Positions 41,779 through 51,572 are shown, numbered from the stretch's first letter. The stretch is 51,624 bases of DNA from an uncultured Catenibacillus sp. (GCA_934339005.1 CAKRHR010000018.1:1-51624); one strand, 5' to 3'. The notes: a model not told the origin generated them from the letters alone. A program made the numbers and translations.

Positions 41779-43011
41779 ATGTACTCATTTGAAGAAGTGA
41801 AGGCTGTAGACAGTGAAATCGCTGAAGCGATTCAGCTTGAAATTAACCGTCAGAAAGAGAATATCGAACTGATTGCCTCAGAAAATTTTGTCAGTCCTGC
41901 AGTAATGGCAGCGATGGGCAGCCAGTTGACAAATAAATATGCGGAAGGTTATCCTGGCAAACGTTATTATGGTGGATGTCAGTATGTGGATATTGTTGAA
42001 AATCTTGCGATTGAACGTGCCAAAAAGTTATTTGGCTGTGAATATGTCAATGTTCAGCCGCACTCAGGTGCACAGGCAAACATGGCTGTATTTCAGGCAT
42101 TCTTAAAACCGGGTGATACATTTATGGGTATGAACCTTGACCACGGCGGTCATCTGACACACGGAAGCCCGGCAAACTTTTCAGGAAAAGTATTCCATTG
42201 TGTGCCTTATGGTGTCAATGAAGAAGGTTTTATTGATTATGATAAAGTCAGAGAGATTGCACTGGAATGCAAACCAAAGCTGATTGTGGCTGGTGCAAGT
42301 GCATATTGCAGAACGATTGACTTTAAGCGTTTCAGAGAAATCGCTGATGAAGTTGGTGCATATTTGATGGTGGATATGGCACATATCGCAGGTCTTGTGG
42401 CAGCGGGCCTTCATCCAAGCCCAATTCCATATGCACATGTGACAACAACAACGACACACAAAACATTGCGCGGACCAAGAGGCGGTATGATTTTAAGCAG
42501 TGAAGAATTTGCAAAAAAATTAAATTCTGCGATTTTCCCTGGCACACAGGGCGGCCCTCTGATGCATGTGATTGCAGCAAAAGCAGTAGCATTTAAAGAA
42601 GCTTTAAGTGATGATTTTAAAGTATATCAGCAGCAGATTGTCAAGAATGCCAAAGCATTGTGTGAAGGTCTTCAGAAACGTGGCTTAAAGATTGTTTCCG
42701 GTGGTACAGACAACCATCTGATGCTTGTCGATCTGCAGGAACTTGGCCTGACTGGTAAAGCAGCAGAGAAGATGCTGGATGAAGTGCACATTACATGTAA
42801 TAAGAACACAATTCCTAATGATCCACAGTCACCATTTGTGACAAGCGGTCTGCGTCTTGGTACACCTGCAGCAACAACACGTGGTCTGAAAGAAGAAGAC
42901 ATGGATAAGGTTGCAGAAGCGATTGCATTGACATTAAAAGACTTTGAAGGCAACAAAGATAAAGCAACAGCAATTGTTGCTGAATTAACAGCAAAATATC
43001 CGCTGTACTAA
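41779..43011 (+). CDS. glyA: Serine hydroxymethyltransferase
   Basis: PLP enzyme interconverting serine and glycine with tetrahydrofolate, the main source of one-carbon units. 410 residues, normal. Motifs are ELIASENFVS, NKYAEGYPGKRYYGG, NVQPHSGAQAN, DMAHIAGLVAAG and the PLP lysine in VTTTTHKTLRGPRGG. GAAAGGGG ribosome site. 6S RNA follows. Confidence 0.97.
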   Translation: MYSFEEVKAVDSEIAEAIQLEINRQKENIELIASENFVSPAVMAAMGSQLTNKYAEGYPGKRYYGGCQYVDIVENLAIERAKKLFGCEYVNVQPHSGAQANMAVFQAFLKPGDTFMGMNLDHGGHLTHGSPANFSGKVFHCVPYGVNEEGFIDYDKVREIALECKPKLIVAGASAYCRTIDFKRFREIADEVGAYLMVDMAHIAGLVAAGLHPSPIPYAHVTTTTTHKTLRGPRGGMILSSEEFAKKLNSAIFPGTQGGPLMHVIAAKAVAFKEALSDDFKVYQQQIVKNAKALCEGLQKRGLKIVSGGTDNHLMLVDLQELGLTGKAAEKMLDEVHITCNKNTIPNDPQSPFVTSGLRLGTPAATTRGLKEEDMDKVAEAIALTLKDFEGNKDKATAIVAELTAKYPLY

Positions 43012-43074
43012 AATACAGATTGTTTTATCAAAGTCACAAAATATAGATGTATTTACAAATACAATAATTGCCAC

Positions 43075-43103
43075 TTGCATTTTATTGTGTAGTATATTAT
43101 AAT
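43075..43103 (+). promoter_or_regulatory. Promoter of the 6S RNA
   Basis: TTGCAT, 17-base spacer, consensus TATAAT; start near 43110. Confidence 0.65.
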
Positions 43104-43109
43104 AAATTC

Positions 43110-43313
43110 ATCTTAAATAATTGATTGTTTGCCTGGGGTGTTCGACAACTCCTGCAATTTTGAACCTACATTTATTTTGACGGGAACTCATATATTGGGG
43201 AATATGTCAAGCCTCCGATTTTGCAGTGGAAGACAGAAAGACCAATGCGAGTACCCACCTGGCTTATGGCTAGGCGTCAAAATAGCAGGAAACGGCACGC
43301 CGGGTAATCATAC
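43110..43313 (+). ncRNA. ssrS: 6S RNA (SsrS)
   Basis: No ORF, a strong promoter and a terminator bracket about 200 bases that fold as a long rod. CCTGGGGTG (from 43132) pairs with CACGCCGGG (to 43304), one G-G mismatch, as in the closing stem of 6S RNA; GGGGTGTTCG...CGGCACGCC mirrors the E. coli ends GAGATGTTCG...CGGCATCTC. CCTGC (43151) pairs with GCAGG (43285), then a 17-base one-sided bubble, then TATTTTGACG (43173-43182) with CGTCAAAATA (43275-43284). 6S RNA binds sigma-A RNA polymerase as a promoter mimic in stationary phase. Exact ends are estimates. Confidence 0.82.
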
Positions 43314-43322
43314 AAAAGATAA

Positions 43323-43357
43323 AGGAAGCATCTTTCGGGATGTTTCCTATTTTTTTA
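43323..43357 (+). terminator. Terminator of the 6S RNA gene
   Basis: AGGAAGCATC pairs with GATGTTTCCT (one G-U pair) followed by a T-run. Confidence 0.8.
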
Positions 43358-43455
43358 CTAAAAAACAAAACATATGAGTGCAGGCCATCTGATGAGCAGC
43401 GAATTTTATTTTTATAAGTATAATTGTAATTTGAATTTTTGTCAGTGATATCATT

Positions 43456-43493
43456 TGATGTTAGGGTCAAAAGGTGTTTTGCCCCTGACATCA
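43456..43493. repeat. 38-base palindromic repeat, copy A
   Basis: TGATGTTAGGG, CAAAA, four-base centre, TTTTG and CCCTGACATCA form an almost perfect palindrome. Related sequences occur at 46785-46812 and 46845-46872, so it looks like a dispersed REP-type element. Confidence 0.55.
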
Positions 43494-43525
43494 TCATTTA
43501 ATGAAGCGATGTGAGGTATATGCAG

Positions 43526-45175
43526 ATGAAACATATGAATGTGATATGGTGTATCGCACTTGTGGCAGTTGTTTTATGTATGATATATCTTGAAAAAAAG
43601 AATCCTGCTGTAACTGCGGGCAGTTTTAGTACAACATTATTTGAAACAGATGAGTCTGATGCTGTGGAGCAATCCAATCTAAACACATCAGGGAATACTT
43701 CATCAGCAAGTATGAATGAATCAGAATATTCAGGACAATTAAATTCAGAAGATGTGCAGGAAAGCGAAGTTGGTTATCAGGACAAACAGCAGACCAATAT
43801 CAGAGTTTTGCTCTGCACAAGCCAATATACATCTAAAGTTCATTCAAAAGTATCTCTAACAAGTGAGTCTGCATTTAAGTTGACGGCGGGAGATAGTGTT
43901 TACACATTTTCGCCGGGGGATGTTGTGGATATAGATGCGCAAAGTACATATTTGGCCGCTGGACAGGCTGTTATCAGTATTGATCATGATACGGATGCTC
44001 GCTTAACGGTGATTTCCATACAGAGAAGTTGCGGCCATCCTTCTTACCGTGGGAAATTAATTATTACACGCAGGGGAGATTCGGTCAGTATTGTCAATGA
44101 ACTTCCTTTGGAAGAATATTTATACGGTGTGGTGCCAAGTGAGATGCCTGCATCTTATGATATTGAAGCACTGAAAGCACAGGCAGTGTGTGCGAGGTGT
44201 TTTGCATATACAACACTTAATTCAACAAAATTTGCAGACTATGGGGCGGATTTGGATGATAGTACTGCAAGTCAGGTATATATGAATCAGCCAGAAGATA
44301 TCAAAGCAAATCAGGCAGTGGATGATACTAAAGACAAGTTGCTTTATTATGGGGATGAGATAGCCAGAACATATTTCTATTCCACCTCCTGTGGGGTGAC
44401 TTCAGATGTTGAAGATGTGTGGGGTGCAGGCAGTACAAAGTATGGTGCAGAAAGTATGAAAAATGAAACTGACACAAAAAACGCAGATGAGAATACAAAT
44501 GGCACAAAGTCTACAAGTAATGATGGTAGGGAGTATAATAATTCCGAGGATGATGGATATTTAATTCCTGTATTTATACAGCTAAGAGATAATTCTGATG
44601 AAGCAGTGACTACGTTGGCTGCGCAATCAACAGATTTGTCCAAGGAGTGGCAGTTTCGTGATTTTATAGATATGAGTGATACAAGTGCATATTATGAACA
44701 TGCAAATGCATGGTTTCGCTGGCAGGTGTATGTGCCTTGCAACAATCTCTTATATAGCATTGCAAATGTTGGCAGTGCGTATAAGACCGGACAGGTTAAT
44801 GGTACGTTGACGGGTATTGAAGTAAGTGAGCGTGGAATCAGTGGTATCGTAAAGTCTTTAAATATTTATTCGACCAATGGGACAATGACGATTTATGGCG
44901 AATACAGTATACGAAAAGTCTTAAATATTTCCGGGCAGACGATAATCTGTGCGGATGGAACGGAGGTGACAAATCAGACGATGCTGCCAAGTGCCTATTT
45001 TTATATAGAAACTGCAAATCAGGGTTGGGTGCTACATGGCGGTGGTTTTGGACATGGTGTGGGCTTGAGCCAGAATGGGGCAGAGGCGATGAGTGAGGAT
45101 GGTTTGAATTATGAAGAAATTCTTGCTTACTTTTACCCGAATACGCAACTGGAGAGAGTTCATGGGTCAGACTGA
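43526..45175 (+). CDS. SpoIID/LytB-domain protein
   Basis: A 549-residue membrane-anchored protein. Residues 1-24 are a hydrophobic signal anchor, followed by a Ser/Asn-rich linker to about 90. The SpoIID domain has PLEEYLYGVVPSEMPASYDIEALKAQAV (shown as PSEMPAS with the catalytic glutamate), AGSxTYG-like regions and the closing HGGGFGHGVGLSQNGAEAMS. SpoIID cleaves peptidoglycan stripped of stem peptides and drives engulfment in sporulation; this larger, linker-rich relative may act in other wall processes. A low-complexity insert lies at about 310-345. I take ATG 43526, nine bases after GAGG. Confidence 0.85.
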   Translation: MKHMNVIWCIALVAVVLCMIYLEKKNPAVTAGSFSTTLFETDESDAVEQSNLNTSGNTSSASMNESEYSGQLNSEDVQESEVGYQDKQQTNIRVLLCTSQYTSKVHSKVSLTSESAFKLTAGDSVYTFSPGDVVDIDAQSTYLAAGQAVISIDHDTDARLTVISIQRSCGHPSYRGKLIITRRGDSVSIVNELPLEEYLYGVVPSEMPASYDIEALKAQAVCARCFAYTTLNSTKFADYGADLDDSTASQVYMNQPEDIKANQAVDDTKDKLLYYGDEIARTYFYSTSCGVTSDVEDVWGAGSTKYGAESMKNETDTKNADENTNGTKSTSNDGREYNNSEDDGYLIPVFIQLRDNSDEAVTTLAAQSTDLSKEWQFRDFIDMSDTSAYYEHANAWFRWQVYVPCNNLLYSIANVGSAYKTGQVNGTLTGIEVSERGISGIVKSLNIYSTNGTMTIYGEYSIRKVLNISGQTIICADGTEVTNQTMLPSAYFYIETANQGWVLHGGGFGHGVGLSQNGAEAMSEDGLNYEEILAYFYPNTQLERVHGSD

Positions 45176-45190
45176 TTTGAAAAAAATAAT

Positions 45191-45226
45191 CTCCGACAAT
45201 ACAGGCGTTTACCTGTTATGCCGGAG
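45191..45226 (-). terminator. Terminator of the YihY-type gene
   Basis: CTCCG/CGGAG outer stem with ACAGG/CCTGT inside; on the minus strand the stem is followed by a T-rich tract. Confidence 0.65.
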
Positions 45227-45267
45227 TTACATATAACTGTATGGATAATCATTAGTTTAGCAGTGTA

Positions 45268-46101
45268 TCAATACTTCAAGTCCGTATCCTGTGGCTTTTC
45301 AAAAATCATAATATTGAGTTCGGCGCCGCAGAACATAATATACATGCAAAAGTAAAGCCAGAGCATCAGCACGATGACAGTTGCAAGGCTGCCGTACATA
45401 TAAGATATGTTCTTGGATAATTCCAGGTACAGAGAAAAGATGTATGAACACACTAACCAGCCTGCTGCGGTAAATGCAGCACCGGGAATCTGATGACGGA
45501 ACTTTAACTTCTGTGCCGGAAGAACTTTGTAAAAAAGTAAGAAAAATAAAAACAAAAGTAATAATGTCGTAATGCTTCGAATACTGTTGACAAATGTCAG
45601 TATATGTTCCATGAATGGAAAATACTGTGTAATCAGCATGAATAAACGATTACCAAAGACAAGGAAAATCAATGTCAGGATAATCATAAATGCAAATAAT
45701 AATGTATAGAATGTTGCCACGATTCGAAGTACGAAATAATTACGTGTTTCTTCGATATTATGCATGGCATTTAAACCGTCTGCCAGTGCCATAATGCCTT
45801 TGCCTGCCGCCCATAATAACATCACGATGGTTGCTGACAGCAACGTACCGGAGGATTTGGCAAGAATTTCATTTAAAAGCCATTGAACAGTGCTTGACGC
45901 AGATACAGGCACAAGGCTTAAAATAGATTCAATCAGCGTATCTTCGCTGATTGGCAGGAATTTTAATAAGGTCATTAAAAGCATGACAAAGGGAACAAAT
46001 GATAAGATAATGAAATAGGCCGCCTGCGCCGAAAAAGCCCCGATATGGTTCTTCCTGAGATCGCCGGACATTTTCATTATCCAGTCAATGACCTTTAACA
46101 T
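45268..46101 (-). CDS. YihY/BrkB-family membrane protein
   Basis: A 277-residue protein with six hydrophobic segments. GAFSAQAAYFIILSFVPFVMLLMTLL (split: AQAAYFIILSFVPF) and the later LYFCMYIMFCGAELNIMI are classic for this family, once mis-assigned as ribonuclease BN. Its role is unknown. GGAGG lies four bases from the ATG, slightly close. Monocistronic on the minus strand, divergent from the pheST leader. Confidence 0.9.
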   Translation of the reverse strand: MLKVIDWIMKMSGDLRKNHIGAFSAQAAYFIILSFVPFVMLLMTLLKFLPISEDTLIESILSLVPVSASSTVQWLLNEILAKSSGTLLSATIVMLLWAAGKGIMALADGLNAMHNIEETRNYFVLRIVATFYTLLFAFMIILTLIFLVFGNRLFMLITQYFPFMEHILTFVNSIRSITTLLLLFLFFLLFYKVLPAQKLKFRHQIPGAAFTAAGWLVCSYIFSLYLELSKNISYMYGSLATVIVLMLWLYFCMYIMFCGAELNIMIFEKPQDTDLKY

Positions 46102-46238
46102 AATGCCTCCAAAAATAAATTACTGTTAATAATCATATACAAATTTAACAGGACTGGTCAGATGCTGAGCCAATATCTGAAATTTGTGTGAACAGTAACA
46201 GATTACCATGTTTACAGAAAAAATACAATATAATAGGC

Positions 46239-46267
46239 TTGACATTTTTTTATTTAATGATTAGAAT
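46239..46267 (+). promoter_or_regulatory. Promoter of pheST-queA
   Basis: Consensus TTGACA, 17-base spacer, TAGAAT, about 680 bases ahead of pheS, which implies the long T-box leader. Confidence 0.65.
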
Positions 46268-46273
46268 AGATAA

Positions 46274-46710
46274 AGTCAAAGGCTATGAAGGTGTCTGGAC
46301 ATTTGATTTCTTACAGAGAGAAAGGGTCGTCGGCTGTAAGCCCTTTTAAGTTCAGTCAGGTGTTTAATTTCCCACTGGAGCCGCACTTTTGAAGATATAT
46401 TTAGATAGAAGATAGCAAGTTGCATATTTGCAGCAGTATTCATACGAAAGATACATGATTGTTGACGATACGTGAGTATATGACAGACATATGTTGAAGT
46501 TGAATTTATATCAGGGATTTGTATTTGAGTATATTGCGTAGATGGTGACGTGTTCGGAACGTTATACCGATAATGAGAGCCTTATACAGTAGAACGTACG
46601 TGAAAAGATGGTTTTGCTGTTTATATATGCACTGTTGATTGTATATATGAGGAATGATGGGTGGTACCGCGAGATTTTTCGTCCCTGTTTTTTGACAGGG
46701 GCTTTTTTGT
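46274..46710 (+). promoter_or_regulatory. T-box leader for pheS, unusually long
   Basis: The T-box core GGGTGGTACCGCG is at 46659-46671, followed by the terminator CCCTGT/ACAGGG (46683-46700) and a T6 run. Stem I features lie at about 46300-46400: GAGAGAAAGG, a GC-rich hairpin, and the specifier region AATTTCCCACTGGAG, with UUC (Phe) at 46369-46371. Uncharged tRNA-Phe would stabilise the antiterminator and switch on pheS. About 230 bases separate stem I from the antiterminator, more than usual. No coding region is seen in 46711-46944. Confidence 0.9.
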
Positions 46711-46784
46711 TTTTATGGTATTAATTTTAGGTGTTCATATTAACAGATGCTCATATCATTATTTAGATATTCATCTCATTAAAT

Positions 46785-46872
46785 CAGGTGTAAAAATATC
46801 CTTTGCGCCTGACAATTAATATTGATGTGATACACCTATATCAATGATGTTAGTGTCAAAAGATATTTTGCC
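46785..46872. repeat. Two degenerate copies of the palindromic repeat
   Basis: 46785-46812 has TCAGG...CCTGA arms with AAA and TTT inside. 46845-46872 shares TGATGTTAG-GTCAAAAG and TTTTGCC with copy A at 43456. Both lie between the T-box terminator and pheS. Confidence 0.4.
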
Positions 46873-46944
46873 ATTAAAAACATTTGCAGTTTAAATTTTC
46901 GTCCCATCAGGTTGAGAAACATTTACGAAAGGAAGATTTGAAAA

Positions 46945-47964
46945 ATGAAGGACAGATTGCTGAAAATTCGTGAGGAAGCGATTGACCAGATTAAAGCTGC
47001 CGGCGGCGTAGATGCTTTAAATGACATTAAAGTTGCTTTCCTTGGTAAAAAAGGTGAATTGACTTCCATCATGAAATCCATGAGAGAAGTGCCACCGGAA
47101 GAACGTCCGGCATTTGGCCAGATGGTAAATCAGGCCAGAGCTGAGATTGAAGAAAAACTTGAGGAGATGAAGTCTTCACTTGCGAAAAAGGCAAGAGAAG
47201 CTCAGTTAAAAGCTGAAGTGATTGATGTTACTCTGCCAGCAAAGAAAAGTAATATCGGACACAGCCATCCAAACACAATCGCACTTGAAGAAGTTGAGAA
47301 GATTTTTGTTGGTATGGGTTATGAAGTCATTGAAGGACCTGAAGTTGAATTTGATTATTATAACTTTGAGGCTTTAAATATTCCTGCTAACCATCCTGCA
47401 AAGGACGAACAGGATACATTTTACATTAACAGCCAGTTGCTGCTTCGTTCACAGACATCAGGGGTACAGGTTCATACGATGGAAAACCAGTCACTGCCAA
47501 TCCGTATGATCGCACCAGGTCGCGTTTATCGTGCTGATGAAGTAGATGCAACACATTCACCTTGCTTCCACCAGATTGAAGGACTTGTGATTGACAAAGG
47601 CATTACATTTGCCGACCTGAAGGGTACACTTGCTGAATTTGCAAAACAGTTATTTGGTGAAGATACAAAAGTTAAATTCCGTCCGCATCATTTCCCATTT
47701 ACAGAGCCAAGTGCTGAAGTTGATGTAACATGCTTCAAATGTGGTGGTAAGGGCTGCCGTATGTGTAAAGGTTCAGGCTGGATTGAAATCCTTGGCTGCG
47801 GTATGGTACACCCAAGAGTACTTGAGATGAGCGGTATTGATCCGAACGAGTATTCAGGCTTTGCGTTTGGTGTAGGTCTTGAACGAATCGCTTTATTAAA
47901 ATACGAAATTGATGATATGCGACTGATGTATGAAAATGACATCCGTTTCCTCAAACAGTTCTAA
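46945..47964 (+). CDS. pheS: Phenylalanine-tRNA ligase alpha subunit
   Basis: Catalytic subunit of the alpha2-beta2 class II ligase. 339 residues, normal. An N-terminal coiled coil (1-90) precedes the core. Motif 2 is RVYRADEVDATHSPCFHQIEG-type, and motif 3 is FGVGLERIALLKY. A Cys-rich insert, CFKCGGKGCRMCKGSG, before WIEILGCGMVHP is seen in many Firmicutes. AAAGGAAG ribosome site. pheT follows after 24 bases. Confidence 0.97.
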   Translation: MKDRLLKIREEAIDQIKAAGGVDALNDIKVAFLGKKGELTSIMKSMREVPPEERPAFGQMVNQARAEIEEKLEEMKSSLAKKAREAQLKAEVIDVTLPAKKSNIGHSHPNTIALEEVEKIFVGMGYEVIEGPEVEFDYYNFEALNIPANHPAKDEQDTFYINSQLLLRSQTSGVQVHTMENQSLPIRMIAPGRVYRADEVDATHSPCFHQIEGLVIDKGITFADLKGTLAEFAKQLFGEDTKVKFRPHHFPFTEPSAEVDVTCFKCGGKGCRMCKGSGWIEILGCGMVHPRVLEMSGIDPNEYSGFAFGVGLERIALLKYEIDDMRLMYENDIRFLKQF

Positions 47965-47988
47965 TTCATCGCAGAAAGGAAGTTAATA

Positions 47989-50412
47989 ATGAATACACCA
48001 TTATCATGGATAAAATCTATGGTTCCGGGACTTGATGTAACCGCACAGGAATATACGGATGCGATGACATTATCCGGTTCAAAAGTAGAAGGCTTTGTAG
48101 AATTTGATAAAAATCTCGAAAAAATTGTTGTAGGTAAGATCATAAAAATTGACAAACATCCAGATGCAGATAAACTTGTCATTTGTCAGGTGGATGTTGG
48201 TGAAGATGCGCCAATTCAGATTTGTACAGGTGCGCCAAATGTATTTGAAGGTGCCCTTGTGCCAGTTGTTTTAGTTGGCGGTAAAGTTGCCGGTGGTCAT
48301 GACGGCGGCGCAATGCCGGAAGATGGCATCAAGATTAAAAAAGGTAAACTTCGTGGTGTTGAAAGCTATGGTATGATGTGCTCTATCGAAGAACTTGGTT
48401 CTACAAGAGAGATGTATCCAGAAGCACCTGAATATGGTATCTATATTTTCCAGGAGGACGTTAAACCTGGTGAGGATGCTATTGAAGTGCTTGGTTTACA
48501 TGATGTAAATATTGAATATGAAATCACATCAAACCGTGTAGACTGTTTCGGTATTATCGGTATTGCCAGAGAAGCAGCAGCAACATTTGACAAACCATTT
48601 ACACCACCGGTTGTGACAAAGTCAGGTAATGACGAAGATGTCAATGATTATGTCAAAGTAACAGTCAAAGATACAGAACTTTGCTCAAGATACTGCGCAA
48701 GAGTCGTTAAAAATATCAAAATTGCACCATCACCAAAGTGGATGCAGAGAAGACTTGCGGCACAGGGTATCCGTCCAATCAACAATATCGTAGATATCAC
48801 AAACTATGTGATGGAAGAATACGGTCAGCCAATGCATGCATATGATTTAGATACGATTGCGGGCAAAGAAATTGTTGTACGCCGTGCTGAAAATGGTGAA
48901 GAATTTGTGACACTTGACGGCCAGACACGTACATTGGATGAATCTGTACTGATGATTTGTGATGCTGAAAAACCAGTAGGTATTGCAGGTATCATGGGTG
49001 GCGAAAACTCCATGATTACAGATGATGTACAGACAATGCTTTTTGAAGCCGCATGCTTTGATGGTACAAACATCCGTCTTTCAGGTAAGAAGATTGGTAT
49101 GCATACAGATGCTCAGGCAAAATTTGAAAAAGGTCTTGACCCTAACAATGCCGAAGAAGCTATTAACAGAGCTTGCCAGTTAATTGAAGAATTTGGTGCA
49201 GGTGAAGTTGTTGGCGGTATGGTGGATGTTTATCCAGTGAAGAAAGAGCCAATTACAATTCCGTTTGACCCTGCATATGTCAACGGTCTTCTTGGTACAG
49301 ACCTTACATTAGAGCAGATGCTTGTTTATTTAAATAAAATTGAACTTGAATACAATCCTGAAACAAAAGAAGTTAAAGTTCCAACTTTCAGACAGGATTT
49401 ACTTCGTCCGGCAGATTTAGCTGAAGAAGTTGCAAGATTCTATGGTTATGACAATATTCCGACAACACTGCCAAGTGGTGAAACAACAAGCGGTAAATTA
49501 TCATTTAAGCTGACTGTTGAAGGTGCTGCCCGTGAAGTCGCAGAATTCTGCGGTTTCTCAGAAGCCATGACTTTCTCATTTGAAAGTCCAAAAGTATTTG
49601 ATAAATTACTCATTCCTCAGGATGACAAATTAAGACAGACAGTGACAATCACAAATCCACTGGGTGAAGATTACAGTATCATGCGTACATTGTCATTAAA
49701 TGGTATGCTTGTATCACTGGCAAATAACTATAACCGTCGTAACAAAGATGTTAAATTATACGAAATGGCAACAGTTTATCTGCCAAAAGCTCTGCCTCTG
49801 ACAGAGTATCCGGATGAACGTGTCCAGATGACACTCGGTATGTATGGTGAAGGCGATTTCTTTACACTGAAAGGTGTTGTTGAAGAAGTGCTTGAACGTG
49901 TCGGCATGAAAGCAATGAAGACTTATGACCCACAGGCAGGCAAACCATATCTGCATCCAGGCCGTCAGGCAAACATCATTTATGATGGTGAAGTGATTGG
50001 TTATCTTGGTGAAATTCATCCTGAAGTATGCGATAACTACAATATCGGTACAAAGGTTTATGTAGCTGTTTTGGATATGCCTTGCATCGTTGCAAAAGCG
50101 ACATTTGACAGAAAATACGAAGGTATTGCAAAATATCCTGCTGTCACACGTGATATCAGTATGGTTATGCCTAAGAATATCATGGTTGGTCAGGTTGAAG
50201 AAGTTATTCGCAGTTGTGGCGGCAAACATCTTGAAAGCTTCGGTCTGTTTGATATTTATGAAGGTTCACAGATTAAGGCTGGTTACAAGTCAGTAGCTTA
50301 CTCTATCGTATTCAGAGCAAAAGACAGAACCCTTGAAGATAAAGATGTCAACACAGTGATGGATAAGATTATCAGTAAACTTGAAAATATGGGCATTGAA
50401 CTGAGAAAGTAA
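47989..50412 (+). CDS. pheT: Phenylalanine-tRNA ligase beta subunit
   Basis: 807 residues, full length. Domains in order: the EMAP-II-like tRNA-binding domain (about 40-150: HPDADKLVICQVDVG), the B3/B4 editing domain (about 210-385), the B5 domain (405-475), the catalytic-like core, and the C-terminal FDX-ACB domain ending in FRAKDRTLEDKDVN. It forms the active enzyme with PheS. Same transcript as pheS and queA. Confidence 0.97.
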   Translation: MNTPLSWIKSMVPGLDVTAQEYTDAMTLSGSKVEGFVEFDKNLEKIVVGKIIKIDKHPDADKLVICQVDVGEDAPIQICTGAPNVFEGALVPVVLVGGKVAGGHDGGAMPEDGIKIKKGKLRGVESYGMMCSIEELGSTREMYPEAPEYGIYIFQEDVKPGEDAIEVLGLHDVNIEYEITSNRVDCFGIIGIAREAAATFDKPFTPPVVTKSGNDEDVNDYVKVTVKDTELCSRYCARVVKNIKIAPSPKWMQRRLAAQGIRPINNIVDITNYVMEEYGQPMHAYDLDTIAGKEIVVRRAENGEEFVTLDGQTRTLDESVLMICDAEKPVGIAGIMGGENSMITDDVQTMLFEAACFDGTNIRLSGKKIGMHTDAQAKFEKGLDPNNAEEAINRACQLIEEFGAGEVVGGMVDVYPVKKEPITIPFDPAYVNGLLGTDLTLEQMLVYLNKIELEYNPETKEVKVPTFRQDLLRPADLAEEVARFYGYDNIPTTLPSGETTSGKLSFKLTVEGAAREVAEFCGFSEAMTFSFESPKVFDKLLIPQDDKLRQTVTITNPLGEDYSIMRTLSLNGMLVSLANNYNRRNKDVKLYEMATVYLPKALPLTEYPDERVQMTLGMYGEGDFFTLKGVVEEVLERVGMKAMKTYDPQAGKPYLHPGRQANIIYDGEVIGYLGEIHPEVCDNYNIGTKVYVAVLDMPCIVAKATFDRKYEGIAKYPAVTRDISMVMPKNIMVGQVEEVIRSCGGKHLESFGLFDIYEGSQIKAGYKSVAYSIVFRAKDRTLEDKDVNTVMDKIISKLENMGIELRK

Positions 50413-50426
50413 CAGGAGAGTGCCTT

Positions 50427-51452
50427 ATGAAAACAAGTGATTTTTATTTTGAACTTCCACAGGAACTGATTGCACAGGACCCACTGAAGGATCGTTCAAG
50501 TTCAAGACTGATGATTCTTGACCGTTCAACTGGTGAAGTCAGTCATCATGTATTTAAAGAAATTATTGATGAATTAAATCCGGGCGATTGTCTTGTGTTA
50601 AATAATACAAAGGTTATTCCTGCAAGACTTTATGGTGTCAAAGAGGATACAGGTGCACATATCGAGATTCTGCTTTTAAAACGTCGTGAAAATGATGTCT
50701 GGGAAACACTTGTTAAACCGGGCAAAAAGGCAAAGCCGGGCACACGTATTGTGTTCGGCGATGGCCGCCTGAAGGCAGAAGTGGTAGATGTTGTTGAGGA
50801 AGGCAACCGACTGATTCATTTTGAATATGAAGGTATTTTTGAAGAAGTGTTGGATGCCCTTGGTGAGATGCCTCTGCCGCCGTATATTACGCACAAACTT
50901 GAAGATAAGAATCGTTATCAGACAGTCTATGCCAAATACGATGGCTCAGCAGCCGCACCGACAGCAGGTCTTCATTTTACAAAAGAACTTCTTGAACAGA
51001 TTAAAGCTAAAGGTATCAAAATTGCAGAAGTGACATTGCATGTAGGTCTCGGTACTTTCAGACCTGTTAAAGTGGACGATGTGACAGAGCATCATATGCA
51101 TTCAGAGTTTTATATGGTCAGTCAGGAAGCTGCAGATATCATCAATGAAACAAAACGAGCTGGTGGCAGAATTATTTCTGTGGGTACGACAAGTACACGT
51201 ACACTGGAATCTGTAGCAGATGATCAGGGTTTTGTGAGAGAAACAAGTGGATGGACTCAGATATTTATTTATCCGGGTTACAAGTTTAAGTGCGTGGATG
51301 CGCTGATTACTAACTTCCATTTGCCGGAATCTACGTTGCTGATGCTTGTATCTGCACTGGCATCCAAAGAGCAGATTATGCATGCCTACGAGATTGCAGT
51401 GAAAGAACGTTATCGTTTCTTTAGTTTTGGGGATGCGATGTTTATAAAATAA
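50427..51452 (+). CDS. queA: S-adenosylmethionine:tRNA ribosyltransferase-isomerase
   Basis: Adds the ribosyl part of SAM to preQ1 in tRNA, giving epoxyqueuosine. 341 residues, normal. Motifs are FYFELPQELIAQDPL, DRSSSRLM, NTKVIPARL, the LHVGLGTFRPV and SVGTTSTRTLES, with ITNFHLPESTLLMLVSA near the end. AGGAG ribosome site 14 bases after pheT. Placement behind pheST may be chance co-transcription. Confidence 0.97.
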   Translation: MKTSDFYFELPQELIAQDPLKDRSSSRLMILDRSTGEVSHHVFKEIIDELNPGDCLVLNNTKVIPARLYGVKEDTGAHIEILLLKRRENDVWETLVKPGKKAKPGTRIVFGDGRLKAEVVDVVEEGNRLIHFEYEGIFEEVLDALGEMPLPPYITHKLEDKNRYQTVYAKYDGSAAAPTAGLHFTKELLEQIKAKGIKIAEVTLHVGLGTFRPVKVDDVTEHHMHSEFYMVSQEAADIINETKRAGGRIISVGTTSTRTLESVADDQGFVRETSGWTQIFIYPGYKFKCVDALITNFHLPESTLLMLVSALASKEQIMHAYEIAVKERYRFFSFGDAMFIK

Positions 51453-51572
51453 TACTGTTTGTGTTTTTGTGCATATATAGACAAAATTTAGACAGTTACA
51501 TTAAAAAAGAACTTATATTAATCCATCAGGACTGGTTCTTTCTGAACTTTGGGTATAACCAAATGAAACATT

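Noticed and set aside
43110..43313. SRP RNA or RNase P RNA instead of 6S
   Set aside because: The GGTCAGG...GGAAGCAGCC SRP motif and RNase P conserved blocks are absent, and the length and closing stem fit 6S better.
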